From Forficula auricularia (lineage: Eukaryota; Arthropoda; Insecta; Dermaptera; Forficulidae): a stretch of DNA of 64,000 nt. The stretch spans positions 3,537,387 to 3,601,386 of the forward strand of contig JALMQS010000073.1 in the NCBI GenBank assembly GCA_024734495.1, in the 5' to 3' direction. The position numbers were made by a program, and so were the translations under genes. Every line of letters starts with the position of its first letter. Position 1 is the first letter of the stretch. The notes beneath the pieces are model-generated. The model was given only the letters and a program-made list of their open reading frames with translations. It was not told the DNA's origin and searched no databases. Below, in pieces: positions 1-12,469 of the stretch.

Positions 1-1920
1 GTTACTAATGTTATATAATATATGGTGAAGTAATAAAAAAATAAACACAGTAAATTTTTTTATATACTTTTGTCACGAACGTGCTAGTTAGTACCTTTCC
101 TTCTTTATGAGCCAACCTTATTCCATCAGAGCGTTAGGGAGTTTTCCATTGTTATTAAATAATGAATAAAAAATAAATCACCAAAAAAATAAACTTCCGT
201 AAAAACTTGAGAGATAAATACTGGTTTCTATATTTGTGGGGAAGATTTATAATTAATAGATGAATTAAGGTTGATTGATTGATATCACGCATGTCCCACT
301 ATTTCAGAATGATCTTGGATTCTATGTAACTCACACTATTCATTAGATATGAAAATATTTTTTTTCTTTAAGTTTTATATAATATAAATAATCCCTCAAA
401 AATTGTAAATACTCACAAATTTAAGACGTTGGCGGATTAACTAGAGAGAAAAGAAGACAGTTGTTGGGTGCTTACCTGAAACAAACAGAAATAGAAAAAA
501 TTACTTTTTAAAACTGTTTTATAGTGAATACGTTTATATGGAAATGTCTAAATAGTAGATACATATTGACATATCACTCTTGTAAGATTTAAAATAACTT
601 CATAAAAAGAAGTCTAATGCAGTTAATTCTGGCGATCTAGAAGGCAAAAGCAATGGACCAACACGTCCCATTCAACGGTCATTGTAATTTGACTACTATA
701 TTTATTAATATTCATTTTTTTATGTATTGTTAATAAATAAATTTGAAATGGAATATTTTGTTAACTCCTCTTTAAAATTTAAACTTTATCAATATCAAAC
801 GGTAAATAAAAAAATGTTTTACTTAAAAGTTATATTTACTTTTTTATGTGGCTTCAGAAGAGGTTACAAAAAATATAGGTTATTTTAAAAAAATGAATAT
901 GACGTTGATATACTGACAATTTTTTAAAATAAAAAAAAAAAATTATTTTCCTTCCCTCTTCAAGCGAAACTTATTTTACTTATAATATTTGTCTCTACAA
1001 CTCTTCAGTTCTAACATTATTATTTCCGTTTTTCAGATTAAATATAAATATAATAATTTCTTTCAAATGATAAAATAATAGTTTTTTAAAAGTTTAAAAA
1101 TTTAATTTCATTAAAAGTGAACCAAATGGATATTTTAAGAAATGTAGGTATTATAAAAAAAGCCTTATATTTCATAATTTAAATAGTCTTTTAGGTTAAA
1201 AAGGTAACTGCTGCTTTAGATTAGTGGTGCTCGAATATTTTTAATCTCGTACCCTTAAGATATAAAAAATATATAGCGCGAAGCCCCAACTAATTAAGCC
1301 CAAATTGATTGTGACAAGTATCATAGCCGTTGACAGGAAAAAATGAAAGTAGGTTTAAAACAGGAGCACGGAATAAAGGGGAAAAATTGATTTGTACCTA
1401 ATAATAAGTATTGTTAAGAGGAAATAAGGCTTATGTCATCGTATAATAAAATAACCAAGCAAATTAAACATTATTTCATTTTATAAACAACTTACACACA
1501 TATTTCTTTTTGTCATTTATTCATTAACAAATATAGTGTCATTGTTCCCATTAAATTTTAATGGGAACAATGGAATTGTATTTCGTCAGCTGTGAATTGG
1601 AGTTATCCAAATCCACATATCCTTATTTTGAGAAATTGAAGTTCAAAGTTTTCAGATCCATTGTTTTTAAATCAACATATACATTTATTACATTGAGTTT
1701 TAGAAGATACACAACTAAAAATACTATGGGACCAAGTGGACTTGCTTCATTCTGTAAAAAGAAAGTCTTATAGGTACATTAAGAGTTAAAATTTTCTCAG
1801 CCGACGATTTGTTGAAAACAATATCTGAAAATTCTAGTTTGATGTTTTTTGAAACTGTAATACTAAGGTCTGGTATCAAGTTTAATTTATTTCGATAGTA
1901 TTTGGTTTTAATACCCGCCA
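1..1920. other. AT-rich noncoding DNA
   Basis: No coding signal, RNA gene or clear mobile-element end was recognised. Short open frames at 1561-1773 and 1724-1948 have low-complexity composition and no recognisable domain. A diverged copy of the stretch at about 1077-1145 recurs at about 2728-2796, suggesting an old dispersed repeat. Confidence 0.6.
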
Positions 1921-2420
1921 TCGCATAACACAGGGAAGAAGAGAGCAATTAAACTAATAGGAGACCCGGCTCTAACCAACTCACTCGACTCTCTGGCTCA
2001 CCGAAAAACCGTTCCTGCCCTTTCCCTGTACTACAGATACTATCATGGTGTCTGTTCAGTCGAGCTGAAATCAATTATCCCCCTTAAAGTCTTCATTACG
2101 AGAAACACGCGGTTTTCGAACGCTCAGCACCCCTTCGCTGTCAAATTGGATAAAAATCGAACAAGCGCTTTCGCCAACTCTTTTATCCCTATGACCTCCA
2201 GAGACTGGAACTCGCTCCCTGTCACCATCTTTCCCTGGAATTATAACCTTCAGCTGTTTAAGACCCGTATCAACAGATACCTTCGACCCCTGCCCAGGCC
2301 ATAACATTCCCTCTTCTTCTTCTTTTCACGATGGAGGGGCCAACGCAGGCCTTTAGGGGATACACCTTTTTGGTGTAACTCCTTCTCTCACCATTTTCAT
2401 TAAAAAAAAGAAGAACCAAA
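1921..2420 (+). pseudogene. LINE 3' end: C-terminus of a Jockey/CR1-like reverse transcriptase
   Basis: A frame open from 1921 to the TAA at 2302-2304 encodes the last ~120 residues of a non-LTR retrotransposon ORF2. Visible family hallmarks, in order, are a RAIKLIGDPALT block, an LxHRKxVPALSLYYRYYHG block, and an SRDWNSLPVTIFP-NYNLQLFKTRINRYL block ending just before the stop. This is the conserved tail that follows the polymerase domain in Jockey/CR1-type elements. A T/C-rich, then A-rich, 3' UTR follows (to ~2420). There is no upstream polymerase domain, so this is a 5'-truncated insertion, the usual fate of LINE copies. The frame itself is intact, so the copy may be fairly young. A minus-strand frame across 2071-2307 is its antisense shadow. 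Confidence 0.85.
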
Positions 2421-3320
2421 CGGTTCCAGTGCATCGGTTCCTGTTCTTACTAAATTGGGATACTCGGATTTCAGTCCCATCAAGCATTTGTGAACAGATT
2501 GAAGAATTGGAAAAATAGTATTGGTTTTTCTTTAAATAATTATGGCGTAGCTCTATGTATCGACTAGCGTTCCCTACTTTGGAGACCACTGTTTTAAATA
2601 ACGATATCAGTCATTCTACCCATGATCTTGAATAGAAAATATAATATGTGCAGGGGTTGCAGATAAACAAGGGGCTAAGTTTATTCTGAGTATATTTTTT
2701 TATAAAATTTAATTTTTAATGAAATAATTATAGTTTTTAAAAAGTTCATAAATATAATTTTATAAAAGGAGAACTAGGTGCATATTTTAAGAAGTGCATT
2801 AAAAGCCCTCTGTGACTATGGCTTTTTGTCATTAAGCCCATCCTTCAAAAAACACCCATTAAAGTGTGCATGAATATAAATACAAATTATACATTGGGAG
2901 ATGGAGAGACGTTCATTAAAGTTGAAAATAAAACTTAGAAATTTGCACCATGTCTCTTCATACCTACTCTTGAAAGTGTTTTTAAAAAATATTATTTTCA
3001 ATAATAATTTTTTTTTTTTTATAACTTTCTCAACTTTTAATTTTATCTCAAGAGAAATGAAGCGGGATAGAATAAATTAAAGAAAAATATTACTGTTTCA
3101 TCATTTTCTAACTTATTTTCAAGTTATAATTAACTTTGAGTAATTGCTTATATTTTTAAATTCAAAAAAAAAAAAAAAAAAAATAGAGTACATTAAATAA
3201 TATATAAAATAATAATGTTGTATATATGGCAATATATAATTATATATTACCGTAAAAACCCAAAATCAGTTAATCAATTCCTGAGTACTGTAATTAACTA
3301 GCCTTTTCTGGAATTCTCAC
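2421..3320. other. AT-rich noncoding DNA with an A-tract
   Basis: No gene seen. A run of about 19 A near 3165-3183 and TA-rich microsatellite-like sequence precede the next LINE relic. Confidence 0.5.
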
Positions 3321-3660
3321 CACGTTTATTAATCTCTTACCCTGGATCATTGTAGAATGGTTTCAGCTCTTTTTCTGAACTATAGATACCACCATAGTAT
3401 CATCAGAGTTGAAATCAATAATCATTCATTAATCTCTATGACCTTTAGAGACTGGCATCCTGCCACCGTCTTCTCCACGATCTATAACATTCAGCTGTTT
3501 AAGAAGTGCATCCACGGGTACCTTTGACTCATAACCAGCTCATAAAATTTCTTCTTCTTCTTCTTTTCATGATGGTAAGTGGGGTGGGGGAATTCAGATC
3601 TTTAGGGGCTGCATCTACTTGATGTAACTTCTTCTCACATCAAAATCATTAAAAAGTATT
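3320..3660 (+). pseudogene. Second, degraded copy of the same LINE 3' end
   Basis: This segment repeats the 1.9-kb LINE tail in the same orientation with many substitutions and deletions: the region matching the YYRYHG block, the TFRDW block and the AFNIQLFKK block can still be followed, and the 3' UTR (CTTCTTCTTCTTTTCATGATGG and the later TTGATGTAACTTCTTCTCAC) is shared. Frames are broken. Two same-family tails 1 kb apart are either independent insertions or an old duplication. Confidence 0.7.
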
Positions 3661-4949
3661 TGCTAGCCAGTCTTATTTTTCCTTCAAAGTTTTCTAGTTG
3701 AAAGTCGATGTCAAGTTAAAATTAGAGTTAATTAAAAGTTTGTCTTTCAGGTGGACCTTTTTAATCATAGATTAGCGAGTGAAAAAAGAGGTACTGAAAT
3801 CCTTCGTAGAAGAAATATGAATATGAAGACATGCATGTTTTTATTTAATTCCGCAAGGCAAATGTGCATTTTATTAGTATCATCTTGCAAATACGACATT
3901 TGGACTCTTTGGTGTTGAGACTTTTAATTGATCTATTTCAATCAAAACAAGTTTTTACTTTTAAAAAATTCAGATAATTGAAAATATAATAAATCTTTCG
4001 GCCGAGTGCAGTATTCCCGAAAATGTATTTGCGAATTCTGGTATAGACTTGTAAATACTCTCGAAAGGGCTTTGTTAAAACTAACTAGGCAAATCCGGGT
4101 TTTAACAGGTTTCGAGTTTTCACTGTAACATATTTATTCCCTCTTTGACTGGATTGATTTCCAGAGTTATTTGATTTTACGATTTATAATGAATGGAGCT
4201 TCTGATTCCGAAAGACTAAACAAACACATTGTTACTATGAATCAAACATTCAAAATTATTTTACATTGGAAATGATGAGATATAGAATAAACTAATAATA
4301 TGCATAAAGGAGACAGAAAATGGATTACTTTACAAATATTCATTATTCATTCATTCAGAAAAGGCAGAGGAGAAGTGAGATGAGTAAGAAGATCTCGTGC
4401 TAAGACGAGGATTTACCAATAAGAGGACGAACACAACTCAAGCAAAATGGAACGAATAATGATTTCCAAATTGAATTTATTTTGTAGCTGAATAGATCTT
4501 GTATAAGAAGGGATTCCCCTCTATTAGGGAGCTAATACCGACATCAGTTCCTTTAATCCTGTATTGAACTTGAAACATGAATAATTCAACCCCTGGATTA
4601 AGGTTAATTTGAAAGAAAGTTTATTTATAGATTGAATTCATAGAAAATATATTTTAAAAATAAAATAGACATTCTTATATTCTTCGAATCCGTAAGTTGA
4701 ATATCCTTTAGAATTATAGTATGATAGACAACAAATTAACTGAATATTCTGCATTGTCTAGCTCTCTATATCTCTTGTCTGTTTCCGCTTTTGTGATCCA
4801 TTCAAAAGTAAAACTGGATCCTATTAGCAGTGGCTTAGGTATAGATTTCTTATGTAGAGGGGTTCGGTCTCTGAGCAAGTGATATGTTCAGGTATGGGGG
4901 GGGGCCGAAGCCCTTGATTCCCCCCTCCCTTTACCTACGTCTTTGCTTA
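3661..4949. other. Noncoding DNA without recognised features
   Basis: AT-rich sequence with no long reading frame, no RNA gene and no clear repeat end. A G-run at about 4897-4905 lies just before the MITE that follows. Confidence 0.5.
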
Positions 4950-4952
4950 TTA

Positions 4953-5170
4953 GGGGCCATTCATAAAATACGTTCGCAAACAGGGGGAAGGGATCTAAGG
5001 AAACGTTATGTTCGCAGATAATCAATTTTATTTAAATTTTATTATAGGCAGATCTAGCTTTTGTGATGGTATATTTGTTAGGGGGGTTCCAGAAAATGTG
5101 ACCTAACGTGACGAAGGAGGTCGGGTCCAAAAAGGCGAAATTTTGCTTGACGTATTTTATGAATAGCTCA
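4953..5170. mobile_element. Harbinger-like MITE with TTA target duplication
   Basis: About 21-bp imperfect terminal inverted repeats (GGGGCCATTCATAAAATACG at the left; the reverse complement with a few changes at 5150-5170) enclose ~176 bp without coding capacity. TTA flanks both ends (4950-4952 and 5171-5173). A 3-bp TTA/TWA duplication with a GGG-starting terminus is typical of PIF/Harbinger elements; assignment to that superfamily is inferred. Confidence 0.65.
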
Positions 5171-5971
5171 TTAGTGCCGGCACCAATCTGTCTGATTGTA
5201 TGTATATCCTCCTGTATGTTATTGTAGTGATTGCTCGTGAACTAAATAAGATGTACGGTTGAAATAGACAAGTTATATTATTTTATTTTCGACAAAATCA
5301 AAAATCATATTAAAATATTAGAAGTATTTTCTCTTTGGAGAGACGGAGTGGTAGAACTTTAATACAAAATTGATGGAAGGGAGCCGAAGGATAATACAAA
5401 AATACATTTCCGAATAAAATAAATTTATTAGAAATTCATTTTCATTTTTTAAAAAACCGATATTTCGTAAGATCTTGACAAACTGTGGCTCTCACTAGCC
5501 ACATGCCGCTCTTCAAATTTATTGTGGATCAACTAATAATTAATAATAAATAAAAAGTATTTGTTATTTTTCAAAATTTCGTTATAGTTTTGTTTGTAAG
5601 TGTCGTAACAAATTCATAAACCTTCAACTAGCAATGAGTAATTCAAAAATATTAAAAATATGTAAAAATTGTCAAAATAAATACAGTATGAATATTATGA
5701 TTAGAGTTGCCCAGCTAAAGCCGGGAAGTTCCATTTCTAGGGCCCTGGAAGAGGCGTTAGCGAAAAGTGTGCGAGACCCTAATTATCCCGTTATACTCGT
5801 ATGAGATGACAAAAATTTAATTTAGTACTTTCAATTTACCTAAAACTTTATTTCAAAACAAGTATGCTATATTTTACTAATTCTACTAATAAGCCTTACA
5901 CTATTTCACTGTGACTGCAAATTTCATGTCTTCCTTTACTTAAGACAAAATTTTGTTGGGTTCCACTTTTT
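5171..5971. other. Noncoding DNA
   Basis: AT-rich, no reading frame of note. A GC-richer patch at about 5704-5800 (CCGGGAAGTTCC, GGGCCCTGG) may be part of an unrecognised repeat. Confidence 0.4.
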
Positions 5972-7082
5972 ACTTTATCCAATGCGAAGCATGGGGAAAG
6001 TATTGTAATCGGTCTCGCAGCAAGCGCGACTTCAAAGGGTCCTCAGGTAAAGACTACGGAACCCATGGACTCGATTAAAGTCACAAATTGTAGTATTCAA
6101 TTAGGTTGAATTTTAGCGCGTGACGGTTTTGCCAAAAATTACATGGGGTCTCGTCGAGAGGCCAAAAAGTGCGATTTTTTCATTTAGTGCGTGCGGATGG
6201 ATGGATGTATGGATGTATGTTATCGTTTTTTGGCCCACGATTTTTCCACACCGTTGCACCGATTGAAATGAAATTGAAAACCTACCATTAGTTTAAGAAA
6301 ATGAAGCGCTGATTAGTTTTTAGTACATATCGACTCACAAACATTAGTACTTTATTTCAGTACTTTTTAGTTTTTTTCTAAATATCTTGAAAATGAAGAA
6401 ACCAATTTTTATGAAATTTAATATCCTAATTAAGTACCTTGGGGACCACAAAAAAGTTAAAGTTTTTAGTAAAATTATATTTTAAAGTATTTTTACTCTA
6501 GAGTAAGATAGTACCTTTTTTTAATTTTTTATTTTAAATTGTTTAAAATGTTTTGGTAAACAACTCAAGCTTGAGTTGTTTGCCATAAAAGAATTTAGTC
6601 TTTTTTGATTTTAAGTCGATTCTTCCACGTTTTCAGTAGAGGTTGCCATTAATAGTCAAAACATCAAAAATGGAATGCAATAAGGTTATTCCTCTAGTAT
6701 TAGATAAGAATCGATCGTTATTCTTGATTTTATGCCGATTCCTCCATGTCTTCAGCAATGGTTACCAATAATAATCGAAGGGTCAAAAATCTAATGTAGA
6801 ATTATTATTCCTCAAGTAATGGATGAGAATCAATCGCTATTTTTGATTTTAAGTCGATTCCTCCATGTCTTCAGCAATGGTTACCAATTAAAACCGAAAT
6901 GTCAAAAATCCAATGTAGAATGGTTATTCCTCGACTGTTAAATGAGAATCGATCATTATTTTTGAATTAAAGTCAACATGAACTGCAAATTGCAAGTGAT
7001 ATCTGATTAATAATAAAGGTATAAACATATTAATATTTCAAATGAATTTGAATAAAGTTTAGCTACGATCCGTTGCAGTTTA
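5972..7082 (+). mobile_element. Repeat family A, copy 1 (Helentron-like non-autonomous element)
   Basis: Shares its start (ACTTTATCCAATGCGAAGCA), a GGAT/GTAT microsatellite at ~6196-6225 and its end (GATCCGTTGCAGTTTA) with copies at 9245-11496 and 17916-18530. The middle (~6540-6960) holds three to four units of the ~119-bp repeat seen in copy 2, preceded by the palindrome AACTCAAGCTTGAGTT. Each copy begins right after a T-run and ends next to T-rich sequence, and copies 2 and 3 end with a small hairpin (GCAAC-GATCC-GTTGC) 6 bp from the terminus. Internal tandem repeats, a 3' hairpin, lack of clear terminal inverted repeats and a T-rich target resemble Helentron/HINE-type elements; that class assignment is inference. 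No protein is encoded. Confidence 0.6.
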
Positions 7083-8720
7083 TTTTATAAGTGTCGGGAA
7101 AATCTAAGCCAGGGGAGAATTTCGGTTTCTTGAAGTCGTTGGGGCAAACGTATTGGCGAAAGTGGACGGGCACTTTTCCAATTTAACCGCGAAGGGATGT
7201 TGGGAATCGACAAATCGCGTGCTATGCGTAATGTAGGATTTGGTAGAATTACTGACTTGATCTCATCAGAATACTTATATCCCGTGATAGTTCTTTTAAT
7301 TTATTTTTCGGGCCTCTAACGAGAGTACTTTTGATCTCTAGGCTCCAGAAAACTATTTAATCCGACGATTATTATCTAACATTTTATTGGTTTCAAACTT
7401 TTAAGTTGAGCATCATTCTTGGGTTTCATTGTTTTTCGTACAGACATTTGATTCATTGCTATAACATTTTTATTCGTTGATATTTTAATTACTTGAAACT
7501 TGAACGAGTAAGATGGAAATTCATCCTTAATAATTAAGTGAATTCATCCCTAAATAGCTAACAAAGTTTTTGGTTCACAAAAGAATGCATTTAAATATAT
7601 AGGTAATTACATTATACAACTTATGATGAATCACAAGTGGAATCTTCAAGTAGATAATTTTTCGGTTTTCATTTAATTTTTAAGACAAGAAATTCTGCAT
7701 TTCGCTTAAATTGATATTTTGAAGTACTTACCAAGTAAAATAAAACAAGAGAATACAACTTTTACAAGTCATTAATTCTTGTTTTACCTTTTCTAATTGT
7801 ATGTTAAATTATTCAATAGACCAAAGTTAAAAATACATTAGGACTTAGTAAAATTTATTAATGAAATCTTTGAATGTCTTAAGTGTAAAGCTAGAATTAA
7901 TTATACCTAAATTACAGAATATGAATAAAATATTAAATAGGACGTTGTTTTAGAATTGCATTTAAAAATATTACTATCTACTAAAATAAAAATTTATAAA
8001 AGAATTGACTCGAATCATTAAAAAAAAACATATATTTTTTATTAAAAACAACTAAATCAAAATTATATTTCTAATTTAATTTAGTACATTTTCGAATATA
8101 GATATATTTCCCGAAGCCAAGTAAATCCCCGTGAATACATATTTAACATTTATTTTTGTTGATATACTTATATATAGGTTTATAGGTAATAACATGGTCA
8201 CTATATTTAGTTAAAATACACATTGACGGCGAGGCAATTACTATAAATAATAATCAACTAAATAAGAATTTAAAGGATATCCTGAATTTATAATAATTTA
8301 AAATCACTGTCTCAAAAAATTGTATGCCTTTTTTTATATCAATTAACATTTATTTTGTGGTATTACAATAACAATTTATTGTTTTTACATACATACAAAA
8401 AAATAAAAAAATAAGAACCAAGCCAAATCTGTTAATTTTTGAAACTTTATCGTTCTTGTGGCACCTCAAGACATGCTCCAATGACTTTTATATTTTGTTT
8501 TCGTCTTTTCTACTTCTAAACGCAACTTTGCCAGGCTATTACAAAAAAAAAAAATTGTATTTTTCGTTCCAACCCTACTAGTCATTTAACTTTTGGCCAT
8601 TATGGGACGATTTGTTTAATATTAAAAATTACATTAATTAATATTATAAAAATTATTACAAAATATTATACTTATGGAAAGTGGTGTAGGTTTTAGGTGA
8701 AACATGATGCTAGTTAATAT
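7083..8720. other. AT-rich noncoding DNA
   Basis: No reading frame above background, no RNA gene and no paired repeat ends were found in this stretch. Confidence 0.5.
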
Positions 8721-8972
8721 AAAGGTGTGTACACAGTGAATGAAATAAAACTCAAAGAGGTTTATACAAACTCAATATATTTCGGATTATTAGTCCATCA
8801 TCAGAGTTTACAGGTTAAAACTAATATTAATTGAACGAGTGGTCCACTCGTTCAATTAATATTAGTTTTTAACCTGTAAACTCCTGATGATGGACTAATA
8901 ATCCGAAATATATTGAGTTCGTATAAACCTCTTTGAGTTTTATTTCATTCACTGTGAAACTACACACCCTTT
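8721..8972. mobile_element. Near-perfect hairpin element (family C)
   Basis: Two ~120-bp arms are reverse complements with only a handful of differences; the centre is at ~8845 (CGAGTGGTCCACTCG). Ends are AAAGGTGTGTACACAG and its complement. The right arm carries CTGATGATGGACTAATAATC followed by CGAAA (8884-8908), resembling the CTGATGA...GAAA core seen in family B hairpins. No coding sequence. No convincing target duplication. Confidence 0.75.
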
Positions 8973-9244
8973 ACTCTATTAACTATTACAAAATATTAGT
9001 TATACTTGAATTAATCCAAAACACTTAAAACTATATTATAAGATAAACGATAAAGAATCATAAAATGCTAATGTAAGGCTATAAAACATATACGAATGTA
9101 AGAATATATTTACATATTATGCATTCAGCGAGGCATAAGTTGAAGGTTAATGAGGTTCAATATTTTTTCATGTGATAGCTAGAAAAACAAATATTTATAA
9201 ACATTTTAATCTCAAAACGTCAAAATTACGCATATCTTTTTTTT
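8973..9244. other. Spacer between repeats
   Basis: AT-rich, no feature seen. Confidence 0.4.
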
Positions 9245-10010
9245 ACTTTATCCAATGCAAAGCATGGGTAAAGTATTGTAATCGCTCTCGGGGCAAGCGT
9301 GGCTTCAAAGGGTCCTCATGTAAAGACTACGGAACCCATGGACTCAATTAAAGTCACAAATTGTAGTATTCAATTAGGTTGAATTTTAGCACGTGACGGT
9401 TTTGCCAAAAATTACAAGGGGTCTCGTCGAGAGGCTAAAAAGTGCGATTTTTTCATTTAGTGCGTGCGGATGGATGTATGTATGTGATGTATGTATGTAT
9501 GTTATCGTTTTTTTGGCCCACGATTTTTTCCACACCGTTACACCGATTGAAATGAAATTGAAAACCTACCATTAGTTTAACAAAATGAAGCGCTGATTAG
9601 TTTTTGGTACATATCGGCCCACAAACATTAGTACTTTATTTCAGTACTTTTTTAGTTTTTTCTAAATATCTTGAAAATGACTTAACCAATTTTGATGAAA
9701 TTTAATATCCTAATTAAGTACCTTGGGGACCACAAAAAAGGTTAAATAAAGTTTTTAGTAAAATTATATTTTAAAGTACTTTACTCTAGAGTAAGATGGT
9801 ACTTTTTTTAATTTTTTAAATTGTTTAAAATTTATTCATTTGAAAGTTTTAATATAGCTCATTTAGCCTTGCTTAAGTAAGAATGGATAGGCTTCTCTCT
9901 GTGAAATGCTAAAAATTTGGGAGGAATTTTTATGAGTAACCATAGCAACTGAGTTGTTTTCTTATCCGTTACCTTTGCTGAAGACAGAGAAATCGATTTT
10001 AAACCAAAAA

Positions 10011-10960
10011 TAGCGATTGATTCTCATCTAGTACTTGAGGAATAATCATTCTATATTGGATTTTTGACGTTTCGGTTTTTATTAGTAACCATTGCTGAAG
10101 ACATAGAGAAATCGACTTTAAACCAAAAATAGCGATTGATTCTCATCTAGTACTTGAGGAATAATCATTCTATATTGGATTTTTGACGTTTCGGTTTTTA
10201 TTAGTAACCATTGCTGAAGACATAGAGAAATCGACTTTAAACCAAAAATAGCGATTGATTCTCATCTAGTACTTGAGGAATAATCATTCTATATTGGATT
10301 TTTGACGTTTCGGTTTTTATTAGTAACCATTGCTGAAGACATAGAGAAATCGACTTTAAACCAAAAATAGCGATTGATTCTCATCTAGTACTTGAGGAAT
10401 AATCATTCTATATTGGATTTTTGACCATTCAGTTTTTATTGGTAACCATTGCTGAAGACATGGAGGAATCGACTTAAAATCAAAAATAGCCATCGATTCT
10501 CATCTAATACTTGAGAAATAACCATTCTATATTGGATTTTTGGCGTTTCGGTTTTTATTGGTAACCATTGCTGAAGACATAGAGAAATCGACTTTAAACC
10601 AAAAATAGCGATTGATTCTCATCTAATACTTGAGGAATAACCATTCTATATTGGATTTTTGACATTTCGGTTTTTATTGGTAACCATTGCTGAAGACATG
10701 GAGGTATCGACTTAAAATAAAAATAGACATCGATTCTCATCTAATACTTGAGGAATAACAATTCTACATTAGGTTTTTGACGTTTCGATTATTATTGGTA
10801 ACTATTGCTGAAGACATGGAGGAATCGACATAAAATCAAAAATAACGATCGATTCTTATCTAATACTAGAGGAATAACCTTATTGCATTCCATTTTTGAT
10901 GTTTTGACCATTAATGGCAACCTCTATTGAAAACGTGGAAGAATCGACTTAAAATCAAAA
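10011..10960 (+). repeat. 119-bp tandem repeat array, about eight units
   Basis: The phrase TAGCGATTGATTCTCATC recurs at 10011, 10130, 10249 and 10368 at exactly 119-bp spacing; the first units look identical. Later units (10487, 10606, 10724, 10843) are diverged but keep the 118-119-bp period. Near-identical units at one end and diverged ones next to the palindrome centre suggest recent expansion at the outer end. Confidence 0.9.
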
Positions 10961-11390
10961 AGACTAAATTCTTTTATGGCAAACAACTCAAACTTGAGTT
11001 GTTTGCCATAAAAGAATTTAGTCTTTTTGATTTTAAGTCGATTCTTCCACGTTTTCAATAGAGGTTGCCATTAATGGTCAAAACATCAAAAATTGAATGC
11101 AATAAGGTTATTCCTCTAGTATTAGATGAGAATCGATCGTTATTTTTGATTTTAAGTCGATTCCTCCATGTCTTCAGCAATGGTTACCAATAATAATCGA
11201 AACGTCAAAAACCTAATGTAGAATTGTTATTCCTCAAGTATTAGATGAGAATCGATGGCTATTTTTGATTTTAAGTCGATTCCTCTATGTCTTCAGCAAT
11301 GGTTACAATGATAACCGAAATGTCAAAAATCCAATGTGGAATGGTTATTCCTCGACTCTTAAATGAGAATTATTTTTGAATTAATGTCAA
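10960..11390. repeat. Palindrome centre and inverted arm of the 119-bp array
   Basis: Around 10996 the sequence reads as a perfect inverted repeat (AACTCAAACTTGAGTT flanked by TTTTATGGCAAAC and complement). To the right, about three and a half units of the array continue in reverse orientation. Copy 1 of family A keeps only this right-hand orientation. Confidence 0.85.
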
Positions 11391-11496
11391 TATGAACTAC
11401 AAATTGCAAGTGATATCTGATTAATAATAAAGGAACAAACATATTAATATTTCAAATGAATTTGGATAAAGTTTAGCAACGATCCGTTGCAGTTTA

Positions 11497-11695
11497 TTTT
11501 ATTTATTTATTGAAACCGGGAACAAAGCCCATTTAGACAGCAAATCAGTAAAGTGTTAGTAGGGTTAGTGAGGGAGCCGAGTTTTAGCCGGTAGAAATTT
11601 TATATGCTAGCCAGGATCGAACCCCGGCCTCCCGCTCCTACATCGTCATCATCGATGCCGAAGCGGGGCCAGCTCGGCTAACCCGACTCCTCTCG
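11497..11695 (-). mobile_element. tRNA-derived SINE
   Basis: Read on the minus strand, a tRNA-like head contains an A box (TTAGCCGAGCTGG, complement of 11669-11681) and a B box (GGTTCGATCC, complement of 11614-11623) about 45 bp apart, i.e. a type 2 RNA polymerase III promoter. A ~90-bp body follows and the 3' end is an AAATAAATAAAA simple tail at 11497-11512. The total of ~195 bp fits a tRNA-related SINE. It sits between the end of family A copy 2 and a LINE fragment. Confidence 0.75.
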
Positions 11696-12040
11696 CATAT
11701 CTTAAAACAAAGAAAAAATGGTCTAGAACTCGGCTAGCATCTGTGTTAGCTGTTAAATTGGAAAAGTGTCGGACTTCATTCGCCAATACTTTTGTCCCTA
11801 TTACTTTGAGAAACTGGAACTCTCTTTCCCGGCCTTCGTCTTTCCCGACACTTATGACCTTCAGACCTTCAGACCTTCAAAACACGGGTGCACAAACACC
11901 TGCGCCTCTACCCTTTTGCTTGATCAATTTCCCCTTCTCTTCGGTATTGCAAGGGTCTTTGGAGAACCATAAGGGCCCCATCTTCTTGATGCCCCTTATT
12001 CCATTTGATTGCATTAGAAAAATATTAATAATAAGGTAAT
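11696..12040 (+). pseudogene. LINE 3' end: reverse transcriptase C-terminus (family 2)
   Basis: From about 11743 the frame encodes LAVKLEKCRTSFANTFVPIT followed by RNWNSLSRPSSFP and a degraded TLMTFRPS, the same conserved tail (A-x-x-F-x-P-x-x-x-R-x-WN-x-LP) as the 1.9-kb LINE but from a different subfamily. The frame shifts after the FP block. Its 3' UTR (GATCAATTTCCCCTTCTC, later TTGATTGCATTAGAAAAA) is shared with the relic at 20430-20700. The 5' side is cut at the SINE boundary. Confidence 0.75.
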
Positions 12041-12469
12041 AATAACAATGACAGTTAATTCATTCGCTACAACTAAAACAACAACAAATATTAGACAAAT
12101 ACTTTATTCGTTATTTGTTTTTCGATATTCCCATAGGACTCGATTTCTTTCTTCCATGGACAAATATTTATTTATCATACAACTTTTCCCTTAAGATCTC
12201 TCATTTACTGAAAACAATTGTTTTGCCTTTTATTTTATTTATTGTAATTCGAATCCTTATTTTTTCTTACATAAAAATATGTTACATTGACACAGTTATC
12301 GGAATTGGGCGACCAGTGGTGTAGGTAGATATGAATCATTCCAAAGCCCATTTTACTGATATGAAGTGAAATTTCTTTAACAGAACACACTAGTTTAAAG
12401 TGCTGGCTTACATTTTATAAATCTATCCTAAATAATGTAACAAGAAGAAGAATTTTTTGTCTTCTTGTA
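12041..12469. other. AT-rich noncoding DNA
   Basis: A hydrophobic 69-codon frame at 12115-12324 has the composition of random AT-rich DNA and no recognisable feature. Confidence 0.4.

Larger units (their letters stand above)
9245..11496 (+). mobile_element. Repeat family A, copy 2 (expanded)
   Basis: Same start and end as the 5.97-kb copy but twice as long. The extra length is a tandem array of ~119-bp units (about 10011-10960) followed by an inverted set of the same units (about 11000-11390), with a palindrome centre near 10996. A short open frame at 9393-9575 lies in the conserved left part but reads through a GTAT microsatellite and has no domain, so I do not treat it as a gene. Confidence 0.65.

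Noticed and set aside
9393..9575. 60-codon frame in repeat A
   Set aside because: It depends on the GTAT microsatellite and is not conserved in copies 1 and 3.
10011..10960. Regular 119-bp repeats considered as a CRISPR array
   Set aside because: There are no unique spacers; units are contiguous, and the genome is eukaryotic.
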